Positions 47,409 to 64,000 of a stretch of 64,000 bases of DNA are shown piece after piece (position 1 is the stretch's first letter; each line of letters starts with the position of its first letter). Source of the stretch: Chondrosia reniformis. Lineage: Eukaryota; Porifera; Demospongiae; Chondrillida; Chondrillidae. Under the pieces are notes generated by a model, which was given only the letters and a program-made list of their open reading frames with translations, searched no databases and was not told the DNA's origin. Where the stretch lies: NCBI GenBank assembly GCA_947172415.1, contig OX359196.1, positions 2,234,501 to 2,298,500 on the forward strand, read 5' to 3'. A program made the translations under genes and the position numbers.

Positions 47409-48410
47409 TGTTATTCTGTAATTACCGTTTAAACAAATTTTTGTTACCGACCCGTTGTAGCCCCGCCTATAAATAAACATCGTAAATAATCCAGGCTGCT
47501 ATCTCGCCTCAATAGTATTTGTACTTGGTGACGTCATGGGTCGGCGAAGTCGTAGGTTAATGTAATAATCACCTTTTCGCCATCATATTACCATTGGCTT
47601 AAAAGAAGGACGAAATTCAACCAAACATTACCAATTATCTACAGTCTATTAAAATATAATGAAATTGGTTCGCATAACACTTAACACAGGGCACCTTTTC
47701 ATTCCCACAGTATTTTGCCATCCATCTCAGAAGTGAGGCACAGATCCTAAGACAATCAGATGCGATATTAAATTAGCTATTTATAACTTGAATATGATGA
47801 GCCTTCTCTCTCTCAAAAACCATCAAATTAGAAGGCATTTTGCAAAGATCATATGTACAGATAAGTAACATATATACGATTCACCCTCATGACTTTATAT
47901 TCAATTCCATTCAATTCAATGATTAAGGTGCACCATGCCCGAGGGCATTAGGACCAATACTGGTCCAATGTAGCACCAACACATGTGAATGTACATAATT
48001 ATAAGCAAAAAGATATATAACAACACATAAATAGCTATGTCAAGTCAAACATACATAGTAGAAGGTACCATACTTATAATAAAACGTCAATTAAATCTTG
48101 CATGCCACATATCAGAGATTATAGATAAAACTTTATAATTTCTGCATGCAGAGGACAATAAGACAGCAGCCAATTTGTCATGATTATCTTCCTGGTGTTC
48201 ATGCATATGCATTACACAGAAGGTTGTACAAATTTGTACACCTTCTTTGAAATCATTTTTTTCAAGCATAAAAAGCCAGCAAAGAAGACCAGACTCACTG
48301 CTCTTCTTGCCAGTCTTGCATAAACACATCCATTTTTGAGACGTTATGTACATAATCATGTACACTGTTTTATTCATCATTTTTTCAGTAGCAGCATGCA
48401 TACCTTATTA
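47409..48410. other. Upstream region of the kinase-KH gene
   Basis: No TATA box recognised near the start. The minus-strand open frame at 48087-48401 has no motif. No gene supported. Confidence 0.4.
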
Positions 48411-49107
48411 CAGTAAAACCTCTAATAGCGGACTCTCCGAAAAGCGGACAACCTCTGTACAGCGGACGAATCTTACGCCCCCGATTGACTTTCCCATAGA
48501 ACTAGTACATTTCGAACCTCCGAGTAGCGGCACCTCCGAACTCCGGACAACGGACACTGACCAAGCCTCAGACTGATCTCTGACAATACATACTGACCTC
48601 CGAAAGCGGACAGTTAAACTAAAGACGCGAGACGAAACTAATACGATAAACGATAATAGTACAGTGAACAAAATTAACGTAAGTCATAAGTATCTAGCTA
48701 CATAAAATAGCTACAGATGTCCAGCGGATCGTATGAAAGTGGCCTTAAACCTGATTGGTCTAAGCGAATGATTTATCCATTTGGTAGTTGTTCATTTTAA
48801 CTGTCCTAAAACCACTCGTACCAAACCATCTAATAGGAAGTCCTGCTTCTGAGGATCGTGCCCAGCATACCTTTAAGTTAGTAAACCGTTATGTTAGTAA
48901 AAAGTTACTTGTTGGTGCGTATTTATTGCATCTCTTGGATCTTGATCATGAGCCGTAATATAGTGTCACTATAACTGGTAGCTAGTTGCTATTACACAAC
49001 TAGTTGTTTAGAGAGTGATTATGGGCCGACCTCCGAGAAGAGGACAACCTCTGAATAAAGGACAAGATGGTGGGCCCGAGCGTGTCTGTTATTCGGAGGT
49101 TTCACTG
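48411..49107. mobile_element. Non-autonomous pogo/Tigger element (697 bp)
   Basis: Ends CAGTAAAACCTCTAATAGCG and, inverted, CAGTGAAACCTCCGAATAAC, each flanked by TA (48409-48410, 49108-49109). Near both ends are repeated CCTCCGAA/AGCGGACA motifs. No transposase is left inside. Confidence 0.8.
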
Positions 49108-49376
49108 TATATACCTTTAAACCATCAATTTTTTGCCTTATTTTCAATATTGTATGAATTACAAACTATTATATGTTGTACTATTATTATATCAGTATTA
49201 TGTATAATAATTATTATAATAACAGCTGAGAAAGTGATTCACACCTATGTAGTGAACTTCACTAATACAAAAGTAGTGAAGCTAATAGTTGGTGATCATC
49301 ACCACCCAAACTGTAGTGAGCCCTGTGGCAAGGTTTTCACTACTTTTTGTTAGTGATCTTCACCACTTAGTTTTTA

Positions 49377-50010
49377 CAGTGTAGGGAGCGGAGATAAAGA
49401 AGGTGGAGGATTTTAAGTACCTAGGGTCAACAGTCCAGAGCAATGGAGAGTGTGGATAATAAGTGAAGAAGCGGGTGCAAGTAGGTTGGACTGGGTGGAG
49501 AAAAGTGTCAGGTGTGATGTGTGATAGAAGAGTGCCAGCAAAATTAAAAGTAAAGGCGTACAAGACAGTGGTGAGACCAGCAATGTTGTATGGTTTAAAG
49601 ACAGTAGCACTGAGGAAAGGACAGGAGGCAGAGATGGAGATAGCAGAGCTCAAGATGTTGAGGTTTTCTTTGGGAGTGACCAGAATGGATAGGATCAGGA
49701 ACGAATACATCAGAGGGACAGTGCATGTTAGGTGTTTTGGAGATAAGGTGAGAGAGGCCAGGTTGGGATGGTTTGGTCATGTACTCTGGAGGGATAGTGA
49801 ATATATTGGTAGAAGAATGCTGGGGATGGAACTGCCAGGCAGGAGACCTAGAGGACGACCAAAGAGGAGATTTATGGATGCTGTAAAAGAAGATATGAAG
49901 CCAGCTGGTGTGAGAGAAAAGAGGATACCGAGGATAGAGCCAGATGGAAGCAGATGATTCGCTGTGGCGACCCCTGAAGGGAAAGCCGAAAGGAGAAGAA
50001 GAAGAGGCAT
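49377..50010 (+). mobile_element. RTE-type LINE, 3' end
   Basis: The last part of the polyprotein: FKYLGSTVQ (one stop near 49460), VRPAMLYGLKTVAL, EIAELKMLRFSLGVTR, RRMLGMELPGRRPRGRPKRR and the end after DMK. It is followed by the typical GGCGACCCCTGAAGGGAAA + GAAGAAGAAG tail. 5'-truncated. Same LINE type as 13330-13800. Confidence 0.85.
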
Positions 50011-50375
50011 ATGTGAGGATGGAGTGTCATGACAGGAGGAGGGTTCTGGCGTCTTTGAGATGTGGATGTCTTCCTCTTCAAATAGAAGTAGGCAGGATAT
50101 CAGGCAACCTATAAAGTGCCGCTGGAGGACCGGGTCTGCAAGCTGTGCAACCTTGGAGAGATTGAGGATCCCACCCATTGTTTTGATCATTTGCCCTATT
50201 TTTCATGATCTTTGGTGTAAGTTATTCAATGAATTTCCAAATCATCCCTCACTCACTGACTATCCTACAAAAACCTACATTCATAATGTCATATCCTGAC
50301 AAGCAAATTATTGATTTCATATATTTCATGTACATGCATGGCATGTCACAAAAATAAACAATTATTATTATTGCT
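50011..50375 (+). mobile_element. Second LINE tail (CR1/Jockey-like) with TTA repeat end
   Basis: Reads PLEDRVCKLCNLGEIEDPTH (the Cys/His-rich C-terminus of CR1-like LINEs) and then CPIFHDLW, with a frame change near 50185. It ends in an ATTATTATT tail at about 50358-50372. It directly abuts the RTE tail. Confidence 0.7.
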
Positions 50376-52616
50376 GAAAATGGCTCTACTGTGATACCTC
50401 CAACACAAGGATGATCCCTTTCGCAAGCCTTCATTTTCTCAACGTATTTTAGTGGTTACCTCCAAATCACAAAAATATTTTACCACAACCCATGAAAATT
50501 TTCGACCACAAAAATTTCCCGAATTACGGTAATATTAATATTATTATTTAAGTGACACAGCTAGGTCCTATATATGAGGACTTTTTCTTGAGGAACAATC
50601 CAAGTGTAAGATTCTCACTATTGTAAGAGGGAGTGGCATACCAAGAGAAATACATTCATGCAGAGAACATGCACCTCACAAACCAAGGGCAGTCACCCCT
50701 CAAGAAACGACTTTAGTTATTTTAGCAGTTAGACTGAAACACGCATTTAAAGAGGTGCATAAGCTTCTTGGCCGGGGATGCATCAAAAATGCTGACAGCA
50801 GCCATAAAAATTGCAAGCATATCCAGGCTGTCTGGAAGACCATTAGGAAATAATTTTTTAAATTATCTATATATAATCACTTGCCTCTGATTAGAAAGGG
50901 CTGGGCAGGCTGCTAGAAAATGGCCATGGGTTTGATCTTCTATAGCCCGCCGGGATTACTGCAGATCCTGCACCATCTCTCTTCTCTACTCTCCCCATGG
51001 AATCTACCAGCTTCAATTCTGATTGGGAGAATACCACCAGTACCTAATATATTAATTTGCACAAAAACTATACGGTTATTTGTATATAATACATGATCTG
51101 CTAAAGCCATTTATCTGAATCCATATATTTTCTGATCAAAATTAAGCTTTCTTTTTCTGCTATTCTGTCATGATTCCATCTTTTCTCCTCCTGATAAGAC
51201 AACCTTTCCTTTATAATAAAATTGACTTCATCATTAGACTGATTCATCAATAAATTTTCATCTAAAATCAGCTGAATAAGCATTGACTTCATTACTCCCA
51301 GCCACCTCTTTGAGTGAAATATATCTTCCATGTGCTATAATACCTTATAGCACAGTCTGCTGTGGTCCATTATCAAGAGTTTTCTGTAGTACAAGATAGT
51401 TTGTAAACCTTGCCTTTCAGTAGCACTGTCCCACCACATGTCATTCTCCAGTACCAGAATGGGGTGCAGGCTGTTGCGTATACATGCTATACATGTTAAT
51501 AATGAGTTCCACTTTGAGAACAGACCCCCCAATCTTGCAGCTGTGTACAGACCTAGGCCTGCTGCTAATTGGCATGAGTAAAGACGACATCTAAAAACAA
51601 GCAAATAGTTTAAGTTTTGGGCCGCCAGGTATCCCACCAGTTTTTAAGCTCGAAATATCGTTATCACCGAAAACGTTTGCTGTATATCACTACTTAGTCT
51701 ACTGTACAGTTGACAAAAGTAGTCCCGGGGAAAGGCTTTTATTGGAACACTTTTTGCATGACAGAGCATGATTAAGAAAATTAGATTAAGTTCTTATTTT
51801 CGTATAGAAATGTATTTACTACTGAAAACAGAAAGCTAATTAGCTATATATGCAGGATCTCGCTAGCAGTAGCGTCTACAACTACTCACTAATTTAAGGG
51901 AATGTTCCTTCTAGATTATCTGAGAAACTACAGGATCGTCACTTTATATAAGCAAGAACGAAAGACTGTTTATTAAAAAAAACATGTCAATGTAGACTAG
52001 TTTTCTCGCTTTTACGTATATACGTATATAGTTCAATGATCAACTTACTTTCAGCATGAAATACAATTTTCAACTGGATCTACAACAGTTGTTACAGTAT
52101 TCTATACGATTAATTAGGTCTAATTAGCTAAAGCGCATGGAATATTTTAACTCAATACTCCTAATTAGTAGAAAATGGCGTCTCACGTAGCCCAACCAAG
52201 AGGGGGGCGTGACAGTAATCTTGCCAGCCTTAATTTGTTTGGGTATGTTTTCCAGACCCCTGTCATCCTTGCTAACACAATTATTATTATTTGACGTGTC
52301 ACTAAACAGGATAGGATATTGTAGTGATGGTTGCTAAACATGACTCTCAATTGTATGGTGTCAACACAGAGTAATTGATATAATATACATGGCAAAGACA
52401 TCAATAGATCCGGAGGCTACATGTGACCAAGCGATGCCAACTTCATATGATTATACAACAGGATAAATGAAAATTATCTTGATTATAATAAATTAAATGA
52501 CATTGCAAAGAAACCTCATGGAGTAAACAACTTATATAAAACAGGGTATACTGTAACTCAAGCTGCTGGTGTTTGAGAAATAAAAAGGTGAGAAATATGA
52601 AGTACACGCCTAGTTA
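50376..52616. other. Interval before NF-YB
   Basis: Minus-strand frames at 51335-51637 and 51101-51331 are contiguous, Trp/Leu-rich and look like the C-terminus of another LINE, but no diagnostic motif is present. Nothing else recognised. Confidence 0.3.
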
Positions 52617-54164
52617 CTATGGTAACTGTGAAAATCCTTCAAAGCTTGATGATCTGTGAGTCAGATTTGTTAACTGTTGAATAGGGTCACCAGAAAAGGC
52701 TGGTTCTACATCCATCTCACCTTCAACCTGCAACTTTTCACCTCTTGTATGCTACAAAGTAACACTAGCACTGATTAAAACCATGAATAATCAATAACAC
52801 CATTTTCTACATGTTATATAGTAAAGGCCTCTAGGAATTAACCATGTACAAGGCTGTCAGAAATGGCCTAGTAGGTTTGTGAAAGGAGTGCATGATATAA
52901 ATGTAAACAGACCACAGTTTATGAGTAAACTTCATAAACAAGTACCTCCTTATATTTAGTCAGGAAATCCTTCAGTGGTTCTATATACTGGTCAAACCCA
53001 AGTGTAGCCATTGCAAAAAGGATATCTTCTCCAGTTAGAGTTTTTCGCTTCTCCTTTAAACAGCGTTCAGCAGCTCTACACTGTTTGTTAAGAAAATATT
53101 CACATATTCCTAAAATCATAGTATCCTCTAATCCAAATGAGGATGTCCACATATGATGCAGAAACTTATGTGCATATATACATAAAACGTCATAATGAAT
53201 TGTTTAAAAGGATATTCACTCGTGATAAAGCTAATAAACTCTGAGGCACACTCCTGCATGCACTCTTTAGCATCTTTTGATATTTTTCCTCCTTGGGGTA
53301 TGGCAATTTTCATCATCCGACCAACATTAGCAGTGGGAAGAAAGCGGTCCTAAAGTAAAATATGTCATCAATGTATTAAACAGGTTTACAGTGTAATACA
53401 ATACTAACAGTTACTTTTCACTAGATGTGGCAATTAGTAAATTTAATGTTAATTTTAATACTTAGGCAAACACATACCTGATCACGATAATGTGCAGGCT
53501 GATCTTTATCCTTCTTCTTTTTAACATTCTCCATTGGGGTATATGTAAATCTCAGTGATTCTGGATCACTAGTAATACCTTCACTGCTATCTAAAGGACG
53601 TAAACATTCCATACAGTGAAAGATATCCAAGACAGTGTAAAAGGACTTAGGAATATTTCTTTAGGAGACAATATTTCATCAGATAGATGTTATCATGCAC
53701 ACTTGATGCACAATTATTCTTTTTAACATTATACAAGGTGATGTGTCATACACCACATACAAATTGAAGAAGCCAGCCATATTCACTCCTGTCAGCAATA
53801 TGTTGCAAGGTAACTCACTTAATGCTTCTATACTGCTGGAATGATAGTGTTCAGAGTGGGTGAACGCTGTGTTGCTTGAAGTGGGGCTGACAGTTTCAAC
53901 CATTTGGCTCAGTTTGGCAAGGGCAATGAGTGCTGCATCACTGCTAGAGTTTACTGTTGAGCTTGTGTTTGAAGGTAGCGACTGGTTCAACAGGTGTGGT
54001 TGAATGCTGTAACCTAGCGATGTAAGCTGCGCCCCAAACTCACTCTGCTGGCTTGGTAAATCATTACATGATGTATCTCGCAAATTATTGGCCATTCTTC
54101 TGGCAGCTCTATTCTTCAGTCCTGTGTTGGGGTGAAGATATATATTTTCCTTGTCACTGTCCAT
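52617..54164 (-). CDS. NFYB: NF-YB, CCAAT-binding factor histone-fold subunit
   Basis: Five exons, 53819-54164, 53478-53590, 53216-53349, 52946-53075 and 52617-52751, give 285 aa. Residues 154 to about 241 are the NF-YB histone fold: [38 protein letters not shown], then [20 protein letters not shown] and [13 protein letters not shown]. With NF-YC and NF-YA it forms the trimer that binds CCAAT in promoters. The N-terminal 150 residues (Ser/Asn/Gln-rich) are longer than in vertebrates. Intron 3 (53076-53215) is not GT-AG: it starts ATATCCTTTT, has a branch site TTTCTTAAC 12 bases before the acceptor and ends TAG; only this splice restores the conserved ITSEAAERC. The gene shares a 361-bp divergent promoter with UBL4A. 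Confidence 0.93.
53076..53215 (-). other. U12-type (AT-AG) intron in NF-YB
   Basis: Donor ATATCCTTTT (minus strand from 53215) matches the U12 consensus RTATCCTTT in full. The branch site TTTCTTAAC (53095-53087) differs by one base from TTCCTTAAC. The acceptor is GTGTAG. No GT-AG alternative keeps the histone-fold frame. Confidence 0.85.
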
Positions 54165-54525
54165 TTGGCGGAATGATACTGAATGCTACAAAAGGCGCCT
54201 TATCTCCCGCCATAGAATGATGTTAGAAACAATAATGGCTGTATACTCAGAATGGACTAATAACGTTTTATGGTAAAAACACAATAAGTCTAATTAAAAG
54301 GAACAGTCTTCACTATAATACAGACAAAATATAAACACATAATCGACTCGTAATTTTAATCTTTGCCACGTCTAGTTAAATAAGAGATTTGGTTGGTCGG
54401 AAAACTCACCAATCACAATCGCCTTCAACGATCCTAACGCATGAACTACGTAACTACTTCCGTGTGTAAACGTTGCCCAAAGGCGCTTATCTGGGTATCA
54501 GATAAGCGCTCACCCTGTAGTGATC
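54165..54525. promoter_or_regulatory. Divergent NF-YB / UBL4A promoter
   Basis: 361 bp between two head-to-head ATGs, with no TATA. A consensus NF-Y site CCAATCA is at 54409-54415, an ETS-like ACTTCCG near 54451-54460 and TTTGGCGG near the NF-YB start. An 11-bp perfect inverted repeat GCGCTTATCTG/CAGATAAGCGC (54483-54493, 54499-54509) lies just above the UBL4A ATG. Confidence 0.65.
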
Positions 54526-55695
54526 ATGCGAATTCAAGTTAAAGTATTGAAGGGAGATCTAGAGAATGTTGAGGTACTATATATCTGTAGGCAATATCCA
54601 AATTGTCTCTATGTTTACCATGTCTTCTTTCAGATTCCCAAGCACTTTACTGTTAAGGATGTCAAGTTAATTTTATATGAGCGCACAAAAATCGAAGTTC
54701 AAAATCAAATTCTCCTTTATAAAGGAAAATCACTGAGCGGTAAGATAATAAGAATGGTAAGAAATAGAGAATAGTACTTCTTAGCCAAACTGTCCACTTA
54801 ATATGTCCTCACTTCATCCACAAGTGGGTGCTATCCCCCTTTCAGTGGTCCTCCTAGATACTGAGTTTGTATGGACAACTTGGCAATGTACCTTGTCACA
54901 GGCTTATAGATAACTATGCAGTTAAAAGTCTCTAACTATCTGCAACTGTATTAAGGGTAGCACTTTTGTAACTTGAGAGCTGTTATCTCTTATGGCAATC
55001 CCCTTAATACTGTCAGAGCCTGCTGGAGTTATCCCAAGCCTTCCCTTTCATCAAGATAAATTACCTTAGCTACATATGTGTCTGGGATATGCATGGGTGG
55101 AATTGTCTTTCTAACTATAATCATAATATGCCTACATGACATAGAAAAGTAACACACCTACCCATGTGTATAGCTACGTATATAAACATAAGAAGAGCTT
55201 CCTTGTATGTGTATTTATAGATAACTCTTGCCTGAAGGATCATAACATAGCTGAAGGAGAAAGGTTATATTTGGCTTTCAAAGTGCATGGTGAATATGAT
55301 GGCAAAGATAAACCCAATGGAAGCCTAGAAAATGCTACAAGTAAAGCTTCAGATATTCTTACCTCCCAAGAAAATGCAAGGAGTGTGTTCCAAGAGAAAC
55401 TGCTGCAGTGCTTAACAAATTATTTCAGTAGAGAAGATGCCATTAAAGTTGTAGTTAATGTTTCAAAGGTATTCTACTAAATCCAAACTTATGTTTGATA
55501 ATATGCACTTTGGATATTGGTCTGTGTGCATGATTTTAATATATGTATTCTAATTAGACTACATTACGTATGTTGTCAGCTCTAACTATTTCTATATAGC
55601 AAATGTATTTTAATGTTGAGCAACTAAATCTTATAATGATTGAAGAGTTAGCTAAGAAGAACTTAGAAGCAAGTGCTACACGGAGATCTCCATAA
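54526..55695 (+). CDS. UBL4A: UBL4A / Get5 ubiquitin-like protein
   Basis: Four exons, 54526-54573, 54634-54739, 55221-55468 and 55600-55695, make 165 aa (vertebrate UBL4A about 157). Residues 1-72 are a ubiquitin-like fold: MRIQVKVLKG at the start, FTVKDVKLILYERTKI, then ILLYKGKSLSD and the closing LYLAFK. Residues about 112-158 (FQEKLLQCLTNYF, EDAIKVVVNVSK, LNLIMIEELAKKNL) match the C-terminal TUGS helical domain that binds BAG6. UBL4A works with BAG6 and GET4 (TRC35) to hand tail-anchored membrane proteins to GET3/TRC40 in the cytosol. Splice sites are GTACTA, GTAAGA, GTATTC and matching AGs. No typical AATAAA was seen; ATTAAA occurs near 55732. Confidence 0.9.
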
Positions 55696-56050
55696 ACTAT
55701 TCATGTTATTGAACTTATCATTATACAGTACTAATTAAAAATACTGTTGATTTAGTACAGTATATATGTAATCTGTTTGACCATATACCATTTTACTTTT
55801 AAAGATTAATAATTTAAATATACATTCAAGTTCATACATGCTAAAATATGTGGCACATTTGCCTGTACATATATCTCCTGTAAGTGGATTACAGCTACTA
55901 CATACCCATTAAGCTGATTCTGCTATGTAGAGTGCAACCAAGTGTGTACAGAATGACACTGCCATCTCTAAATCTTATCGTAGTGGATACAGTTTGCATT
56001 ATTATGTTGATGCCTAATGAATGATTGACAGATTTTAATAGCAGGCATAT

Positions 56051-56185
56051 AGCTCTAGTTTATTAAGCAGACCAGGCCATAGCTCTAGTACATTAAGCAG
56101 ACTAGGCCATATCTCTAGTACATTAAGTAGGCCAGGCCATAGCTCTAGTACATTAAGTAGACCAGGCCATATCTCTAGTACATTC
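56051..56185. repeat. Tandem 30-bp repeat, about 4.5 copies
   Basis: Unit AGCTCTAGTACATTAAGCAG + ACCAGGCCAT with scattered changes, between UBL4A and SRPK. Confidence 0.9.
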
Positions 56186-56416
56186 TTACATGCATAAAAA
56201 TGGATTTCGTTCATATGATAATCATCATAATATGTTTAATTAATAAATGTACCCTGTACTTGCCAGTTGGTCTTGTATTCACACATACACACAATTTCAG
56301 ACGACAAATTTAATCCACCCGATCGCGACCCCAAGGCAGTGCAGAAAATTAAAGGAAAAACGTAATTTCTGGTTAGATATTGCGCAATATCCGCATTCAG
56401 ATATCTACCTAAGAAG

Positions 56417-63261
<6,845 letters not shown>

Positions 63262-63482
63262 ATACTGTAAAACCTTTAACATTAATGTCCATTTTTTAGC
63301 GTTTTACCGTATATGACTTATTAACATCCATTAAATTTAGCATTTTGTTGTAAATACTTGCTCCACACTACTGTGCCTGCGTAATATTAAATATTTTAGC
63401 GACCATAGATGTTAGTGAATAATATCACATCGCTTATTTCACTAACATTAATGGCATGCTAATATTAAGGGTTTACAGTATA
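63262..63482. mobile_element. Pogo-like MITE, 221 bp
   Basis: Ends TATACTGTAAAACCTTTAAC and, inverted, TATACTGTAAACCCTTAATA, with TA at both borders. Internal TTAGCG/TTAATG motifs. No coding content. Confidence 0.65.
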
Positions 63483-63680
63483 CTGTAGAGTTTCAAGTAG
63501 AGTTTAGCTTGCTTAAGGGGAATTTATTGTTTATGGAGGTTGCTGTCAATCACTACAAAAGTTGTAGGTAGTAATGTCAGTAATATACATTTATGAATGA
63601 GTATGGGTACTTTGAGTGCACATAAAGTAATGGTTTTCTGAGCTTTCGGCAATAGTTTTTTTTTTCAACTCACTCACGTT

Positions 63681-63902
63681 TTTGTGCAAGCTTTACATAA
63701 TAGTATTAGTAAAGGTGGTTTTTAAATCCTTTTTGTTCATTCAATGTTCGAAGCTAGAGAAAGCTAGCTTTTAAGCTAGAAAATAAAAGCCAGCCGAGCA
63801 TCAGCCATTTTTTGACAGATATGTACAAGGTTATGAACAGGAAGCCATACGTTAACATAATTTCTGAAAGCAATATAAGGGCACCTATGGCGCACCAAAA
63901 AC
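63681..63902. repeat. Dispersed 230-bp repeat, copy 2
   Basis: Same orientation and order of blocks as 23276-23506. Confidence 0.8.
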
Positions 63903-64000
63903 TGGTTAGAGGGAAATCCATTTTGCAGGGCAAAGTCTTTATTGTTATCAGTATTTCTTGTTAACAGTAACAATAAAGATGTAAAGTTTGCAGAGGTACA

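Noticed and set aside
49463-49957. 164-aa open frame as a host gene
   Set aside because: Sequence and the CGACCCCTGAAGGG + GAAGAAG tail identify it as the 3' end of an RTE LINE.
51101-51637. Minus-strand frames resembling a LINE C-terminus
   Set aside because: Suggestive composition only; no RT, endonuclease or Cys/His motif to support a call.

Overview
The window is eukaryotic nuclear DNA from an animal, most likely a sponge (demosponge). Genes are split by GT-AG introns, many of them only 65-150 bp. The DNA is AT-rich, with many TATATA/TACGTA tracts, and about half of it is dead mobile DNA. The recognisable genes are animal or opisthokont housekeeping genes: NF-YB, UBL4A/Get5, SRPK and a selenocysteine thioredoxin reductase. 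The retroelements (Penelope-like, RTE, CR1-like and an unusual YADD-type RT family) and the TKL-like kinase with a Y-M-P-P-E activation segment fit early-branching metazoans. The sponge assignment rests on remembered similarity, not a search. There are no prokaryotic features, CRISPR arrays, rRNAs or tRNAs that I can support.

Layout. 1-500 (-): THAP zinc-finger protein, cut by the window edge. 1671-3105 (+): last two exons of a thioredoxin reductase ending Cys-UGA(Sec)-Gly-stop, with a candidate SECIS. 4805-5809 (-): last exon of a glycosyltransferase-like gene. 7053-8285 (+): three-exon glutathione S-transferase. 8595-9170: pseudogene copy and tandem repeats. 9622-12817 (-): eight-exon coiled-coil protein of 766 aa, possibly SIX6OS1-like. 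14933-15787 (-): secreted cystine-knot (PDGF/VEGF-like) protein with C-X10-C-X-C-X-C repeats. 16-23.7 kb: repeats and a dead retroelement. 23764-47408 (-): one large 17-exon gene. 48.4-51.6 kb: DNA transposon and LINE tails. 52617-54164 (-): NF-YB, head to head with 54526-55695 (+) UBL4A. 56417 to beyond 62251 (+): 5' part of an SRPK gene that runs off the window.

Main discovery. The gene at 23764-47408 reads, after splicing, as one uninterrupted frame of 1008 codons in 17 exons. An N-terminal Ser/Thr kinase domain is followed by four KH RNA-binding domains, each encoded by a pair of exons split at the same relative place, and by about 335 residues I do not recognise. I know of no described kinase-4xKH protein. 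The layout recalls RNA-sensing kinases such as PKR in logic only; that function is inference.

Other points of note. An AT-AG, U12-type (minor spliceosome) intron interrupts NF-YB. A consensus CCAATCA box sits in the NF-YB/UBL4A divergent promoter, so NF-Y could regulate itself. Intron 4 of the kinase-KH gene (8.4 kb) is a sink for THAP/DDE transposase, pogo/Tigger and Penelope-like remains.
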